From NCBI RefSeq assembly GCF_029911635.1, contig NZ_JARYTI010000004.1:124001-188000 (forward strand): a stretch of DNA of 64,000 nucleotides. Direction: 5' to 3'. The notes under the pieces were generated by a model, which was given only the letters and a program-made list of their open reading frames with translations, did not search any database and was not told the origin of the DNA. The stretch comes from Sphingomonas sp. AR_OL41 (GTDB taxonomy: Bacteria; Pseudomonadota; Alphaproteobacteria; Sphingomonadales; Sphingomonadaceae). The position numbers and the translations under genes were made by a program. This document shows, piece after piece, positions 19,774-30,063 of the stretch. Numbering within the stretch: position 1 is the first letter of the stretch; the number at the start of each line of letters is the position of its first letter.

Positions 19774-19884
19774 CGCCCAGTCTCCGTCGCGTCCCGAACC
19801 GCAGGACGCTTAATGATGTGTTGCCGTTCTGCACTATCGCCAGCAGCGACTCCAGCGCGAACCGCCAAATCTTGTCTCATTTCT

Positions 19885-21147
19885 TCAATAATTCGCCCGC
19901 GCCGCCGCCAGCAGGCGCCGGAAAATCGCAAAACCGCGCGGCCGATGGACGACTTGACCCACCGATGGGAGCGCGCGGAGGTCGATCGGATCGGCGGCCG
20001 CGTAGAAAGCGAGCCCCGCGAGCGTCGCAAAACCAGGGCCGGAATGCGCTTCGGGCAATCCGGTCAGCCCGCGCGGGCGGCCGATCCGCACCGAGCGTCC
20101 GAGCGCCTGCTGCATATAGTCCGCGATCCCCTTCAGCTCGGCGCCGCCCCCGGTCAGCACCACCTGGCGCCCGACCGGCCCTTCGAACTTAAGTTCGACC
20201 AGCGCCTTCTGCACTTCGCCCATGAGGTGCTCGAGCCGCTGGCGGATCACCGCGATCAGCTGCGCCTTGGTGATGCGCGTGCCTTCGCTGGCATCATCCT
20301 CGGCCGAGATCGGCGCGACGTCGATCATCTCGTGATTGTCGCGTGGGGAAGCATTGGCCGAGCCATGGAAGCACTTCATGCGCTCGGCCTGCGCGCGGCG
20401 CGTACCGAAGGCCGAGGCGATGTCGTCGGTGATGTCGGCCGAGCCGAACGGGATCGAGGTCAGCCCGACGAGCATGCCGCCGGCGAACAGCGAGACATTG
20501 GTGATCCCCGCGCCGAGTTCGACCAGCGCAACGCCGAGTTCGCGCTCCTCCTCCGACAGGCAGGCCATGCCGGTCGCGACCGGCGAGGCGATGATCGCCT
20601 TCACCTCGAGATGGGCATTGGCCACGCACAGGCCGAGATTGCGCACCGGCGAGCCGTCGGCGGCGACGACATGGATGTGTACGCCGAGCCGGTCGGCATG
20701 CAGCCCGAGCGGCTTCTTGACCCCGGTCAGGCCGTCGAGCGTGTAGAGCGCGGGCTGGGCGTGCAGCACCATGCGCCCGGCGGGATCGATCGACTCTCGA
20801 CCGGCCTGGAGCAACGCATCGATATCGCCCTGCTCGACGCGGTGGCCGCCGAGCTCGAACTCGACCTCGGCAACGTCGGAGACGAGGCCGCCGGCCGAAA
20901 AGCTGACCCAGACATTCTCGATATTGGTGCCCGCAATGCGCTCGGCCTGCTCGACCGCCTCGCGCACCGCCGCCTCGGTGGCGTCGGCGTCGGCGATATA
21001 GCCGCGCTTGACGCCGCGACTTTCGCGCTGGCCGGTGCCGAGCACGATCAGTTCGCCGCCATCACCCTTTTGCGCGATCATCGCCGAGACCTTCGACGAC
21101 CCGATATCGAGTGCCGTGATCAGACCTTCCGGTGCCTGCTTCGCCAT
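19885..21147 (-). CDS. ftsA: Cell division protein FtsA
   Basis: An actin-like ATPase of 420 residues that tethers FtsZ to the membrane. ATPase blocks LITALDIGSSKVSAMI (9-24), the VELGAGITNVSLFAGG phosphate-2 motif and VVLTGGGAELKGI are intact, and the SHS2/1C domain lies between. The C-terminus FAIFRRLLAAARANY is an amphipathic membrane-targeting helix. The start at 21147 is fixed by the N-terminal ATPase strand and follows ftsQ by 5 nt. A long frame continues upstream but is antisense-free shadow within ftsQ. Confidence 0.97.
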   Translation of the reverse strand: MAKQAPEGLITALDIGSSKVSAMIAQKGDGGELIVLGTGQRESRGVKRGYIADADATEAAVREAVEQAERIAGTNIENVWVSFSAGGLVSDVAEVEFELGGHRVEQGDIDALLQAGRESIDPAGRMVLHAQPALYTLDGLTGVKKPLGLHADRLGVHIHVVAADGSPVRNLGLCVANAHLEVKAIIASPVATGMACLSEEERELGVALVELGAGITNVSLFAGGMLVGLTSIPFGSADITDDIASAFGTRRAQAERMKCFHGSANASPRDNHEMIDVAPISAEDDASEGTRITKAQLIAVIRQRLEHLMGEVQKALVELKFEGPVGRQVVLTGGGAELKGIADYMQQALGRSVRIGRPRGLTGLPEAHSGPGFATLAGLAFYAAADPIDLRALPSVGQVVHRPRGFAIFRRLLAAARANY

Positions 21148-21152
21148 ACGCT

Positions 21153-22091
21153 TTACCCTTGCCCTGTCGTGCCGCTTGGTTTCGTCTGATTGTCCGATTC
21201 CGGCGCGTGGCCGGTATCGGGGATGCTGATGTTGCGATCGGCGATCTCGCCGGGTTTGCGCGCGACGAACTTGTCCGGGTCGCGCATGTCGAAACGAACG
21301 AAACCCTTGCCGAGCAGCGGATGCGTGCCGTCGGCCTGCGCGAACTTGACCAAAGCCGCCGCGGCATCCTGCGCGCCCTCGGGCAGCAGCAAGGTCTCGC
21401 CGCTGTCGAAGGTGAGGTTCCAGCGGCGATTGCCGACCCAGGTCGCCGCCTTGATCTGCGGTTTCAATGCCGGCGCGACATCGAGCAGGCGCAGATAGGC
21501 GGCCTCCTGCATGTTGGCGCCCGGGCCGATCAGCAACGGCAGGTCGGGCATCGCATCGGCCGAAATCGGCTCGAGCGTCACGCCATTGTCGGCAATCAGC
21601 GCGAGTTTGTTGTTCATCTGCCAGATCGCGCTCGGCTTGCGCTCGACGATGTGGATCAGCAGCGTGTCGGGCAAGCGCCGCGAAACGTGCGCGTCCTGGA
21701 TCCAGCCCTGCCGCGCGAGCAGTTTCTCGCGCACCTTTTCGAGATCGATCAGCGGCATCGCACGCGAGCGCTGGTCGAGCGCATCGGCATAGACCATCAT
21801 CGCATCGGTACGGCTGACGCCGGTAATCTGGATCTGCTCGACGCGGAAACCCGCGCGGCCGATGCCCTCGGCAATTGCGGTGCCGACCGCACCAGGGATG
21901 CCGACGAGACTGGCGCCCACCAGTGCCGCGACCAGAATCACCGCGAAGATCGACCAGGTGACGATGCGGTGCAGCGCCTGCTCGCTGATCGGCAGCACCG
22001 CGACCAGCCGGTCGGCGAACGACACGGTCGGTGGCTTGCGGCGCGGTGGCACCGGGCGGCGCGCCGGCGCGCGCTTGATCGTGCGGCTCAT
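21153..22091 (-). CDS. ftsQ: Cell division protein FtsQ
   Basis: A 312-residue bitopic protein with a basic, proline-rich cytosolic tail (1-30), a membrane helix (IVTWSIFAVILVAALVGASLV) and a periplasmic POTRA domain (FRVEQIQITGVSRTDAMMVY) followed by the FtsQ beta domain. FtsQ links early and late divisome parts. The C-terminal 30 residues are polar and probably disordered. Its ATG overlaps the ddl stop by 4 bp. Length is typical for alphaproteobacteria. Confidence 0.93.
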   Translation of the reverse strand: MSRTIKRAPARRPVPPRRKPPTVSFADRLVAVLPISEQALHRIVTWSIFAVILVAALVGASLVGIPGAVGTAIAEGIGRAGFRVEQIQITGVSRTDAMMVYADALDQRSRAMPLIDLEKVREKLLARQGWIQDAHVSRRLPDTLLIHIVERKPSAIWQMNNKLALIADNGVTLEPISADAMPDLPLLIGPGANMQEAAYLRLLDVAPALKPQIKAATWVGNRRWNLTFDSGETLLLPEGAQDAAAALVKFAQADGTHPLLGKGFVRFDMRDPDKFVARKPGEIADRNISIPDTGHAPESDNQTKPSGTTGQG

Positions 22092-23026
22092 CGTCCCTCC
22101 CCTTCCGCCATTGCTGCATCGACGATCGCCTGCACCAAAGCAGGATAGCTCATCCCGAGATGCCGTGCCTGTTCGGGCACCAGGCTGAGCGGGGTCATGC
22201 CCGGTTGCGTGTTGACCTCGAGCAGGAACAGGCCATCGACGCCGCGCTCGTCATCCCAGCGGAAGTCGGCGCGCGACGCGCCCTTGCAGCCGAGCAGCAG
22301 GTGCGCCTCGAGCGCGATCGCGGTGCACGCCGCGGCGATCTCGTCGGGGACCTCGGCCGGGAAAATATGCTCGGTCAGGCCGTCGGTATATTTGGCGTCG
22401 TAATCGTAGAAGCCGCTTTTGGGTTTCAACTCGGTCACGCCGAGCGCACGGTCGCCGAGCACGGCGGTGGTCAGTTCGCGCCCGCGGATGAACGGCTCGG
22501 CGAGCAACTCGTCGAACTCCTGCCACGGGCCCGCCACGTCGCGCCCGATCGGGTTGCCGTAATTGCCGTCAGCGGTGACGATCGCCACGCCGACCGACGA
22601 ACCCTCGTTGACCGGCTTGAGGACATAGGGGCGCTGGAGCGGATCGGCCGCAAAGATATCGGCGGTCTTGACGATACGGCCGCCGGGCATGGGGATGCCG
22701 TGCGGCACCAGCGCCTGCTTGGTCAGCACCTTGTCGATCGCGATGACCGAGGTGACCATGCCGCTATGCGTGTAGCGCAGGCCCATCAAGTCGAGCATGC
22801 CCTGCACCGAACCGTCCTCGCCGGGCGTGCCGTGCAGCGCGTTGAACACCAGATCGGGCTTCACCGCCGCAAGCCGCACCGCAATGTCGCGATCCATGTC
22901 GAGACGCGTCACGTGGTGCCCGAGCGATTCCAAAGCGTCGGCGATGCCGGCGCCCGACATCAGCGAGACCTCGCGCTCGGCCGACCAGCCGCCCATCAGG
23001 ACGACGATGTGAAGGGGTTCGCTCAT
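22088..23026 (-). CDS. ddl: D-alanine--D-alanine ligase
   Basis: An ATP-grasp ligase of 312 residues that makes the D-Ala-D-Ala dipeptide for the stem peptide. N-terminal VVLMGGWSAEREVSLMSG, HGTPGEDGSVQGMLD, and the C-terminal EVNTQPGMTPLSLVPEQA metal-binding block are all intact. The start at 23026 overlaps the murB stop by 4 bp. DdlB-type by its dcw location. Confidence 0.97.
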   Translation of the reverse strand: MSEPLHIVVLMGGWSAEREVSLMSGAGIADALESLGHHVTRLDMDRDIAVRLAAVKPDLVFNALHGTPGEDGSVQGMLDLMGLRYTHSGMVTSVIAIDKVLTKQALVPHGIPMPGGRIVKTADIFAADPLQRPYVLKPVNEGSSVGVAIVTADGNYGNPIGRDVAGPWQEFDELLAEPFIRGRELTTAVLGDRALGVTELKPKSGFYDYDAKYTDGLTEHIFPAEVPDEIAAACTAIALEAHLLLGCKGASRADFRWDDERGVDGLFLLEVNTQPGMTPLSLVPEQARHLGMSYPALVQAIVDAAMAEGEGR

Positions 23027-23931
23027 ATCTCGCCCACCCGCTGGATTTCCCATTCCAGCGTCACGCCCGAATGCGCCAGAACCTTGGCCCGCACTTCCTC
23101 GCCCAGCGCCTCGATCTCCGCGCTCGTCGCGCTGCCGAGGTTGAGCAGGAAATTGCAGTGTTTCTCGCTGACCTGCGCGTCGCCGTTGCGCAGTCCGCGG
23201 CAGCCGGCGGCATCGATCAACGCCCAGGCCTTGTGCCCCGGCGGATTCTTGAAGGTCGATCCGCCGGTGCGCGAGCGCAGCGGCTGCGACGCCTCGCGCT
23301 CGGCGGCGATGCGGTCCATCTCTGCCTGGATTCCATCGGGAGCTTCGGGATGGCCGCGAAAGGTCGCGCTGACGACGATCGCGCCTTCCGGCAGATTGCT
23401 GTGCCGATAGGTATAGCCCAGGGCATCGAGTGGCAGGGTTTTCCGCTCGCCGGAGCGCAAGACCACGTCGCACTCGATCAGGATATCCTTGGTTTCGCGA
23501 CCATAGGCGCCGCCGTTCATGCGCACGAAGCCGCCGACGGTGCCGGGGATCGAACGAAGAAAGGCCACCCCGCCGATCCCGGCATCGCGCGCCTTTGACG
23601 AAACGAGGATGCCTGAGGCACCGCCGCCGCAACGCAGCGTCGTCGCGTCGAGCTGCTCGACGGTCGCAAAGGCCTTGCCCAGCCGGATGACGACACCGGG
23701 AAAGCCGCCGTCACGGACGATCATGTTCGAGCCGAGACCCAGCCCCATCACCGGAATCGCCGGATCGAGATCGGCCAGGAAATCGCTTAGATCGGCGGCA
23801 TCGGCGGGCTCGAACAACCATTCAGCCGCCCCGCCGCTCTTGAACCATACCAGCGGCGACAGCGGGGCAGCCGCCGTCAGCCGCCCGCGCACGGCCGGCG
23901 TCTGTGGCGTCAAGGCGGCATTAACCATCAT
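23023..23931 (-). CDS. murB: UDP-N-acetylenolpyruvoylglucosamine reductase MurB
   Basis: A flavoenzyme of about 302 residues that reduces the enolpyruvyl group to give UDP-MurNAc. FAD-binding blocks [18 protein letters not shown] and [20 protein letters not shown] are seen, with [20 protein letters not shown] carrying the active-site region and [10 protein letters not shown] the substrate serine. It is the short (type II-like) MurB. Two in-frame ATG codons (23931, 23928) overlap the murC stop; 23931 gives the usual ATGA coupling. Confidence 0.96.
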   Translation of the reverse strand: MMVNAALTPQTPAVRGRLTAAAPLSPLVWFKSGGAAEWLFEPADAADLSDFLADLDPAIPVMGLGLGSNMIVRDGGFPGVVIRLGKAFATVEQLDATTLRCGGGASGILVSSKARDAGIGGVAFLRSIPGTVGGFVRMNGGAYGRETKDILIECDVVLRSGERKTLPLDALGYTYRHSNLPEGAIVVSATFRGHPEAPDGIQAEMDRIAAEREASQPLRSRTGGSTFKNPPGHKAWALIDAAGCRGLRNGDAQVSEKHCNFLLNLGSATSAEIEALGEEVRAKVLAHSGVTLEWEIQRVGEI

Positions 23932-25331
23932 TGCACCGCCTCGATCGCATCCGCGAGGCCGGCTGCCCATTTGGTAATGTCCCCGGCGCCGAGGCAAACG
24001 ACCATGTCGCCGGGCTGGATCGTGCCGGCGAGCACGGTCGCAAGCGCGGCCGCATCGGCGACGGTCGCGGCGGAGCGATGGCCACGCCGCTTGAGCCCCT
24101 CGACCAGCGCTGCCGCGTCAACGCCTTCGACGGGTGCTTCGCCGGCGGCATAGACCGGTGTCACGAACACCATATCGGCGTCGTTGAACGCGGCCTGGAA
24201 GTCTTCCATCAGATTGCCGAGCCGCGAATAGCGATGTGGCTGGACCACCGCGATGACGCGGTGCTCGACGCCCTCGCGCGCCGCCGCGAGCACGGCGCGG
24301 ATCTCGACCGGGTGGTGGCCGTAATCGTCGATGATCGTCACGCCGCGCGTCTCGCCGACCTTGGTGAAGCGCCGCTTGACCCCGCCGAACTTGGCGAAGC
24401 CCTGCTGGATCGTCGCGTCGTCGATGCCGAGTTCGAGCGCGACGCCGATTGCGGCGAGCGCGTTCTGGACATTGTGCCGGCCGGGCATCGGCATTTCGAT
24501 GCCCTCGATCGAGCGGGTCGAGCCGTCGCGGCTGCGCACGATCGTCTCGAAGCGATTGCCGCCGGGAAAGGGCGTGACGTTGACACCGCGCACATCGGCC
24601 TGTGCCGAGAAGCCATAGGTCACGACGCGTCGGTCGCGGACGCGCGGGATGATGCCCTGCACCTCGGGATGGTCGAGGCACAGCAGCGCCGCGCCGTAAA
24701 AGGGCACGTTCTCGACGAACTCGACGAACGCATCCTTGACCGCGTCGAACGAGCCATAATGGTCGAGATGCTCGGGATCGATATTGGTGACGACGGCGAT
24801 CGTGCCGTCGAGCCGCAGAAAGCTGCCGTCGCTCTCATCGGCCTCGACCACCATCCAGTCGCTCGCGCCGAGCCGTGCGTTGGAGCCGTAGCTGTTGATG
24901 ATGCCGCCATTGATCACCGTCGGGTCGACCCCGCCGGCATCGAGCAGCGCCGCGATCATCGAGGTGGTGGTGGTCTTGCCGTGCGTGCCGGCGACGGCGA
25001 CGGTCGATTTCAGCCGCATCAGCTCGGCGAGCATCTCGGCGCGACGCACCACCGGGATGCGGCGCTCGAGCGCGGCATCGACCTCGGGGTTGCTGCGCTT
25101 GATCGCGGTCGAGGTGACGACCACCGCGGCGTCGCCGAGATTGGCGGCGTCATGGCCGATATGCACGGCGATGCCCTTGGCGCGCAGGCCCTGGATGACA
25201 TAACCCTCGGCGACGTCGGAGCCCTGCACCTTGTAGCCGAGATTGTGCATCACCTCGGCAATGCCCGACATGCCGATTCCGCCGATGCCGACGAAATGGA
25301 TCGTGCCGATATCGGTTGCGACGCCCCTCAT
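23928..25331 (-). CDS. murC: UDP-N-acetylmuramate--L-alanine ligase MurC
   Basis: The first Mur ligase, 467 residues, adding L-Ala to UDP-MurNAc. The N-terminal Rossmann glycine motif is [18 protein letters not shown], the ATP loop is [13 protein letters not shown], and the central-domain [10 protein letters not shown] and C-terminal [10 protein letters not shown] motifs are present. The start overlaps the murG stop by 4 bp. Confidence 0.97.
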   Translation of the reverse strand: MRGVATDIGTIHFVGIGGIGMSGIAEVMHNLGYKVQGSDVAEGYVIQGLRAKGIAVHIGHDAANLGDAAVVVTSTAIKRSNPEVDAALERRIPVVRRAEMLAELMRLKSTVAVAGTHGKTTTTSMIAALLDAGGVDPTVINGGIINSYGSNARLGASDWMVVEADESDGSFLRLDGTIAVVTNIDPEHLDHYGSFDAVKDAFVEFVENVPFYGAALLCLDHPEVQGIIPRVRDRRVVTYGFSAQADVRGVNVTPFPGGNRFETIVRSRDGSTRSIEGIEMPMPGRHNVQNALAAIGVALELGIDDATIQQGFAKFGGVKRRFTKVGETRGVTIIDDYGHHPVEIRAVLAAAREGVEHRVIAVVQPHRYSRLGNLMEDFQAAFNDADMVFVTPVYAAGEAPVEGVDAAALVEGLKRRGHRSAATVADAAALATVLAGTIQPGDMVVCLGAGDITKWAAGLADAIEAVQ

Positions 25332-26488
25332 GCGAAAGCCAATCCATCCTTGGGTTTGGTGGGTTGGGCGAGCCCGATCGGCATATCGCCGCCAGTTTCG
25401 GCCAGGCTCTCGACCAGATCGGCAAGGTCGCGCGCCGCATCGGGCCGGCCGCAGCTGCGCGCGCGGGCGGCCGCATTCTGCAGCGCCGAGGGATCGAGGC
25501 CGAGGCGCTGCATCTGCTTGGCCAGCTCGACCGGCGTGAAATTGGGCTGGTCGATCGTGCGCGCGCCGCCCGCCGCGGTCATCTCGCGGGCATTGACGGT
25601 CTGATGGTCGTCGGTCGCGCTGGGCAGCGGCACGAGGATGGCGGGGCGGCCGGCGCAGGTCAGTTCGGCCAGCGTCGAGGCGCCGGCACGGGCGATGACG
25701 AGATGCGCCCAGCCGAGATGCTCGGGCAGGTCGGGCAGATAGGTGGCGAGATCGGCCGCGATCGACAGCTCGGCATATTTGGCGCGGGCGGCGTCGATAT
25801 CCTCGATCCGCGCCTGGTGCGTCACCTGCAGCCGGCGGCGGAAATTGACCGGCAACAGCGACAGGCCGTCGGGCACGACCTGGCTCAGCACGCTCGCGCC
25901 CTGGCTGCCGCCGGTGACGAGCACGCGGAAGATGCCGTCTTCCTCGAGCAGCGGATAGGGCTTGTCGCGCAGCGCGATGATCGAATCGCGCACCGGATTG
26001 CCGACCAGATGGGTCTTGCCGCGATAGCTGTCCTTGAGGCGCTCGACCTCGGCATAGGAGGTGGCGATCGCGCTGACGCGCCCGGCGACCAGCCGGTTGA
26101 CGCGACCGAGCACGGCGTTCTGCTCATGGATCGCGGTGGGGATCTTGTGGTGAAAGGCGGCAAGCAAGGTCGGCAGCGCGGGATAGCCGCCAAAGCCGAC
26201 CACCGCAGCGGGACGGAAATGCTGCAACAGCTCGATCGCCATCGCGCGGCCACGCAGCATCGCCCGCGCCGCCCTGACCCAGCCGACCGGACCGCCGGCA
26301 AGGCGGCCGGCGGGGAGGATGTGAGTCTGCACGCCGTCGAACAAGCCGGGGAAGCGCACGCCGCGTTCGTCGCTGACCAGCGCGACGCGGTGGCCGCGGC
26401 GCGAAAGTTCGGCGGCCAGTGCGGCGGCCGGGACCATATGGCCGCCGGTGCCGCCGGCCGCGAGTACGAAATGGTGAATCTTGCTCAT
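25328..26488 (-). CDS. murG: UDP-N-acetylglucosamine--lipid I transferase MurG
   Basis: A GT28 glycosyltransferase of 386 residues that converts lipid I to lipid II on the cytosolic membrane face. The glycine-rich N-terminal loop [12 protein letters not shown], the [15 protein letters not shown] membrane-proximal patch, [12 protein letters not shown], and the UDP-GlcNAc site VTGGSQGA and [12 protein letters not shown]-like [12 protein letters not shown] are seen. The start at 26488 overlaps ftsW by 4 bp. Confidence 0.96.
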   Translation of the reverse strand: MSKIHHFVLAAGGTGGHMVPAAALAAELSRRGHRVALVSDERGVRFPGLFDGVQTHILPAGRLAGGPVGWVRAARAMLRGRAMAIELLQHFRPAAVVGFGGYPALPTLLAAFHHKIPTAIHEQNAVLGRVNRLVAGRVSAIATSYAEVERLKDSYRGKTHLVGNPVRDSIIALRDKPYPLLEEDGIFRVLVTGGSQGASVLSQVVPDGLSLLPVNFRRRLQVTHQARIEDIDAARAKYAELSIAADLATYLPDLPEHLGWAHLVIARAGASTLAELTCAGRPAILVPLPSATDDHQTVNAREMTAAGGARTIDQPNFTPVELAKQMQRLGLDPSALQNAAARARSCGRPDAARDLADLVESLAETGGDMPIGLAQPTKPKDGLAFA

Positions 26489-27702
26489 TCGCCGCTCCAA
26501 CGCGCAATATAAGGGCTGCGCGTAACGAACGGATTGCGCCGCGTGAAGGCCAGCAGCAACCCCATCCCAATCGACAGCGCGATCATCGACGACCCGCCAT
26601 AGCTGATGAAGGGCAGGGTCATGCCCTTGGATGGCGCGAGGCCGGTATTGACCGACATGCTGATCAACGACTGCACGCCGAACTGGGTGGCGAGCCCGGC
26701 GGCGGCGAACAGGCGAAATTCGTCGCGCTCGTCGAGCAGCTTGACGAACACGCGCACGACAATGGCGAGAAACAGCATGGCGATGATCATGCAGGCGACC
26801 AGGCCGAATTCCTCGCCGATCACCGAGAAGATATAGTCGGTATGCCCTTCCGGAAGGCGAAATTTCATCGTTCCGCCGCCGGGGCCGGTGCCGCGCCACC
26901 CGCCGGCGGTGATCGTGTCGTGCGCCGCGTTGGTCTGGAAATGATCCGAGCCGCCCTCGCCTTCGGCCGAAGGAAACAGAAAGGCGTCGATCCGCGCGCG
27001 GGCGGTGCCATAGAAGAAATAGGCGGCAAGGATACCCGCAGGGGCGAGCGCGATCAGCCCGGCCATGACCTTGGGTGGGGTGCCGGCAATCATCAGCAGC
27101 GCAAACCACACAGCGGCGAACACGATTGTCTGGCCGAAATCGGGCTGCATCATCAGCAACAGCCCGACCAGCGCGGTCATCGCGCCGGTGATCACGGTGA
27201 CCGGCAATGCCTCGTCGCGCACCTTCATCGACAGCAGCCACGCGCAGGTGACGATGAAGCAGGGTTTGAGGAATTCGGACGGCTGGACCAGCGACACGCC
27301 GAAATTGAGCCAGCGCGTCGCGCCGTTCTTCTCGACGCCGAGGAACGGCACGGCGATCAGCATCGCGAGACAGATGACGGTGCCGATGATCGCCATGCGG
27401 CGCGCGGCGACGACCGACAGCATTGAAACGACCAGCATCACCGGCAACGACACGCAGACCCACAGGATCTGCCACTGCAGGTAGAAAAGCGGCGGAATGT
27501 GGCGATGCTCGTCGGAATAGCGCGCGGCCGCCGAGGGCGAGGCCGAGCCGACCGCAACCAGCCCAACCCCCATCAGCAGCAAGGTCAGCAACAGCACGAC
27601 ACGGTCGATATCCCAGAACCACATGCCGAGCGGTGAGCGATCGGTCCGACCGCCCTGGCGCATGCGTTTCCACAGCGTCAGCTCGGAACCGGCGTCGCTC
27701 AT
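26485..27702 (-). CDS. ftsW: Peptidoglycan polymerase FtsW (SEDS)
   Basis: A 405-residue SEDS glycosyltransferase with about ten membrane helices that polymerises lipid II at the septum with FtsI. Characteristic blocks are LNFGVSLVQPSEFLKP, GHTDYIFSVIGEEFG (with the catalytic-aspartate region) and LPFISYGGSSMIALSIGMGLLL. It lies between murD and murG with 4-bp overlaps at both ends. FtsW rather than RodA is supported by its place in the dcw cluster. Confidence 0.96.
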   Translation of the reverse strand: MSDAGSELTLWKRMRQGGRTDRSPLGMWFWDIDRVVLLLTLLLMGVGLVAVGSASPSAAARYSDEHRHIPPLFYLQWQILWVCVSLPVMLVVSMLSVVAARRMAIIGTVICLAMLIAVPFLGVEKNGATRWLNFGVSLVQPSEFLKPCFIVTCAWLLSMKVRDEALPVTVITGAMTALVGLLLMMQPDFGQTIVFAAVWFALLMIAGTPPKVMAGLIALAPAGILAAYFFYGTARARIDAFLFPSAEGEGGSDHFQTNAAHDTITAGGWRGTGPGGGTMKFRLPEGHTDYIFSVIGEEFGLVACMIIAMLFLAIVVRVFVKLLDERDEFRLFAAAGLATQFGVQSLISMSVNTGLAPSKGMTLPFISYGGSSMIALSIGMGLLLAFTRRNPFVTRSPYIARWSGE

Positions 27703-28996
27703 GTCAGCGCCTCGGCCAGCGCGCGAAACTGGTTGCCGCGATCCTCATAGTCGCGGAACTGGTCGAACGAGGCGCAGGCCGGCGAGAGCAGGACGGTGTC
27801 GCCCGCCACCGCCTGGGCGGCGGCGCTGCGCAAGGCATGCGCCAGATCGCCGCTCTGCTCGACCGGCATGTGCGGGGCGAGCAAGGCGGCGAAGCGCGCG
27901 CCGGCCTCGCCGATCGTATAGGCACGCGCGACGCGGCCGAAATGCGGTGCGCAGGCGTCGAGATCGTCGGTTTTGGCCTGGCCGCCGACAATCCAGTGGA
28001 TGCGGGCAAAGGCGGCGAGCGCCGGCGCGGTCGATTCGGGATTGGTCGCCTTGGAATCGTCGACATAGGCCACGCCGCGCAGCGCGCGGACCCGCTCCAT
28101 GCGGTGCGGCAGCCCGCGAAAACTGGCTAGCCCGCGATCGATCTCCGCTTCCGATACGCCCAGCACCTGGCACGCGGCAATCGCCGCCAGCGCATTCTGG
28201 GCATTGTGCGGGCCCTGCAGCGACGGCCAGCGCGACTGGTCCATGCACACGCCCGGCGCGATCTTGGTAAGGTGCTCGCCGCGCGCCGACAGGCCGCGCG
28301 CGATCGCCGCCGAGGCCGCGTCGCCGATGCCGATGATCGCTTCATGCCCGGCCGACTGCATCGCGAACAGCCGTGCCTTGGACGCGGCGTAACCGGCGAA
28401 ATCATCATAGCGATCGAGATGGTCAGGGGTGATGTTGAGCAGCACCGCGACATCGCAATCGAGGCTGAAGGTCAGGTCGATTTGATAGCTCGACAGTTCG
28501 AGCACATAGACGCCCCCGGCCGGCAGCGGATCCTGGCCGAGGATCGGCAGGCCGATATTGCCGCCCATCCGTGCCGGCACCCCGGCAGTTTCGAGGATGT
28601 GATGGATCAGCGCGGTGGTGGTCGACTTGCCATTGGTGCCGGTGATGCCGACGACCTTGTGCGCCGGCAGCGCGGCACGGGCCTGGGCGAAGAGTTCGAT
28701 GTCCCCGATGATCGGGACGCCCGCTGCACGGGCTTTCGCTGCCACCGGGTGGCGGTTGAGCGGCACGCCGGGGGAAACGACGAGGCCGTCGAAGCCGGCG
28801 AGGTCGATCGTTTCGGGATCGGCAAAAACGAGTTCCTCCCCGGCACGGGGAGGAACTGGGCGCGCTTCGCCTCATCGCTATCCCACGCAACAACCTCCGC
28901 CCCACCGGCGAGCAGCGCACGCACGGAGGCGGCGCCGGAACGTGCAAGCCCCAACACCGCGTAGCGTTTGCCGCGCCAGAGGGGCGAGACGATCAC
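27699..28996 (-). CDS. murD: UDP-N-acetylmuramoylalanine--D-glutamate ligase MurD, with an apparent 1-nt frameshift
   Basis: The second Mur ligase, adding D-Glu. Reading starts with GTG at 28996 (overlapping mraY by 4 bp) and gives a normal N-terminus, [18 protein letters not shown] and [14 protein letters not shown]. Then the frame is lost at a perfect palindrome (28832-28856). The rest of MurD continues in another frame from about 28842 with [20 protein letters not shown], the ATP loop [16 protein letters not shown], and a normal C-terminus to 27699. One extra G in the GGGG run of the palindrome would restore a single 433-residue protein. MurD is essential, so a sequence error in this hairpin or recoding is more likely than a true null. 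The in-frame C-terminal open frame alone starts at 28766 and lacks the UDP-binding domain. Confidence 0.85.
28832..28856. repeat. Perfect palindrome inside murD
   Basis: Arms GTTCCTCCCCG (28832-28842) and CGGGGAGGAAC (28846-28856) flank GCA. Positions 28833-28853 are identical over 21 nt to 62365-62385 in the hisH-hisA repeat. The murD reading frame changes here. Confidence 0.85.
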
Positions 28997-30063
28997 CGCA
29001 GCTTCAGCGTCGACAGGCCGGCCAGCGCGAGCACCAGAGCGATGATCCAGAAACGGATCACGACGGTCGGTTCGCTCCAGCCGATCTGCTCGAAATGATG
29101 GTGGATCGGCGCCATGCGGAACACGCGCTTGCCGGTGCGCTTGTAGAAGAACACTTGGATGATCACCGACAGCGCCTCGATCACGAACAGCCCGCCGATG
29201 ATGCCGAGCACGATCTCATGGTGCGCGGTGACGGCGATCGCGCCGAGCGCGCCGCCGAGCGCGAGGCTGCCGGTATCGCCCATGAAAACCGCCGCCGGCG
29301 GCGCGTTGAACCACAGAAAGGCAAGTCCCGCCCCGATCATCGCGCCGCAAAAAATCGCCAGCTCGCCCGCGCCGGGGACGTGCGGGATGCCGAGATAGGA
29401 CGCGAACTTGGCGTTGCCGACGAGATAGACGATGATCATGAACGCCACCGAGGCGATGATCACCGGCATCGTCGCGAGACCGTCGAGCCCGTCGGTCAGG
29501 TTCACGGCATTGCCGAACGCGACGATCGTGAACGCCGCGAAGACGATGTAGAAATAGCCAATGTCGAAATAATAACCGCTGACGAACGGCAGATAAAGAT
29601 GCGTGCCGTTCTCGCTGCTGATGATCCACGCCGCGATGCCGGCGATGAGGAATTCGCCGATCAGCCGCAGCCGACCCGACACGCCCTTGGTGCTGGCCTT
29701 TTTCACCTTGTCATAGTCGTCGAGAAAACCGATCGCGCCGAAGCCGAAGGTGACGAACATGCACGCCCAGACATAGGGATTGTCGAGGTTCATCCACAGC
29801 AGCACCGCCAGCGCCAGGCTGGTCAGGATCATCAGCCCGCCCATCGTCGGCGTGCCGCGCTTGGCGAGGTGCGATTGCGGGCCGTCGGCGCGGATCGGCT
29901 GGCCCTTGCCCTGGCGGACGCGCAACCAGCCGATGAAGCGCGGGCCGATGATCAGGCCGATGAACAGCGCCGTGGCGATCGCGCCGCCGATGCGAAACGA
30001 CTGGTAGCGAAACAGGTTGAGCAGGCCGTGAAAGCCGAGCAGCTGAGCGATGAAATACAGCAT
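28993..30063 (-). CDS. mraY: Phospho-N-acetylmuramoyl-pentapeptide transferase MraY
   Basis: A ten-helix membrane enzyme of 356 residues that makes lipid I from UDP-MurNAc-pentapeptide and undecaprenyl phosphate. The family signatures [13 protein letters not shown] near residue 70, [13 protein letters not shown] (Mg-binding aspartates) and the C-terminal [13 protein letters not shown] are intact. Its ATG shares one base with the murF stop, and its stop overlaps the murD GTG. Confidence 0.97.
   Translation of the reverse strand: MLYFIAQLLGFHGLLNLFRYQSFRIGGAIATALFIGLIIGPRFIGWLRVRQGKGQPIRADGPQSHLAKRGTPTMGGLMILTSLALAVLLWMNLDNPYVWACMFVTFGFGAIGFLDDYDKVKKASTKGVSGRLRLIGEFLIAGIAAWIISSENGTHLYLPFVSGYYFDIGYFYIVFAAFTIVAFGNAVNLTDGLDGLATMPVIIASVAFMIIVYLVGNAKFASYLGIPHVPGAGELAIFCGAMIGAGLAFLWFNAPPAAVFMGDTGSLALGGALGAIAVTAHHEIVLGIIGGLFVIEALSVIIQVFFYKRTGKRVFRMAPIHHHFEQIGWSEPTVVIRFWIIALVLALAGLSTLKLR

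Noticed and set aside
18088-21189. A very long plus-strand open frame (over 1000 codons) across ftsZ and ftsA
   Set aside because: It is antisense to two clear essential genes, rich in Arg/His/Gly, and shows no domain. High GC content makes stop codons rare on the opposite strand.
27699-28766. murD as a dead pseudogene
   Set aside because: The rest of the gene is intact, the gene is essential and sits in a complete dcw operon; a 1-nt error or recoding at a hairpin is more likely.
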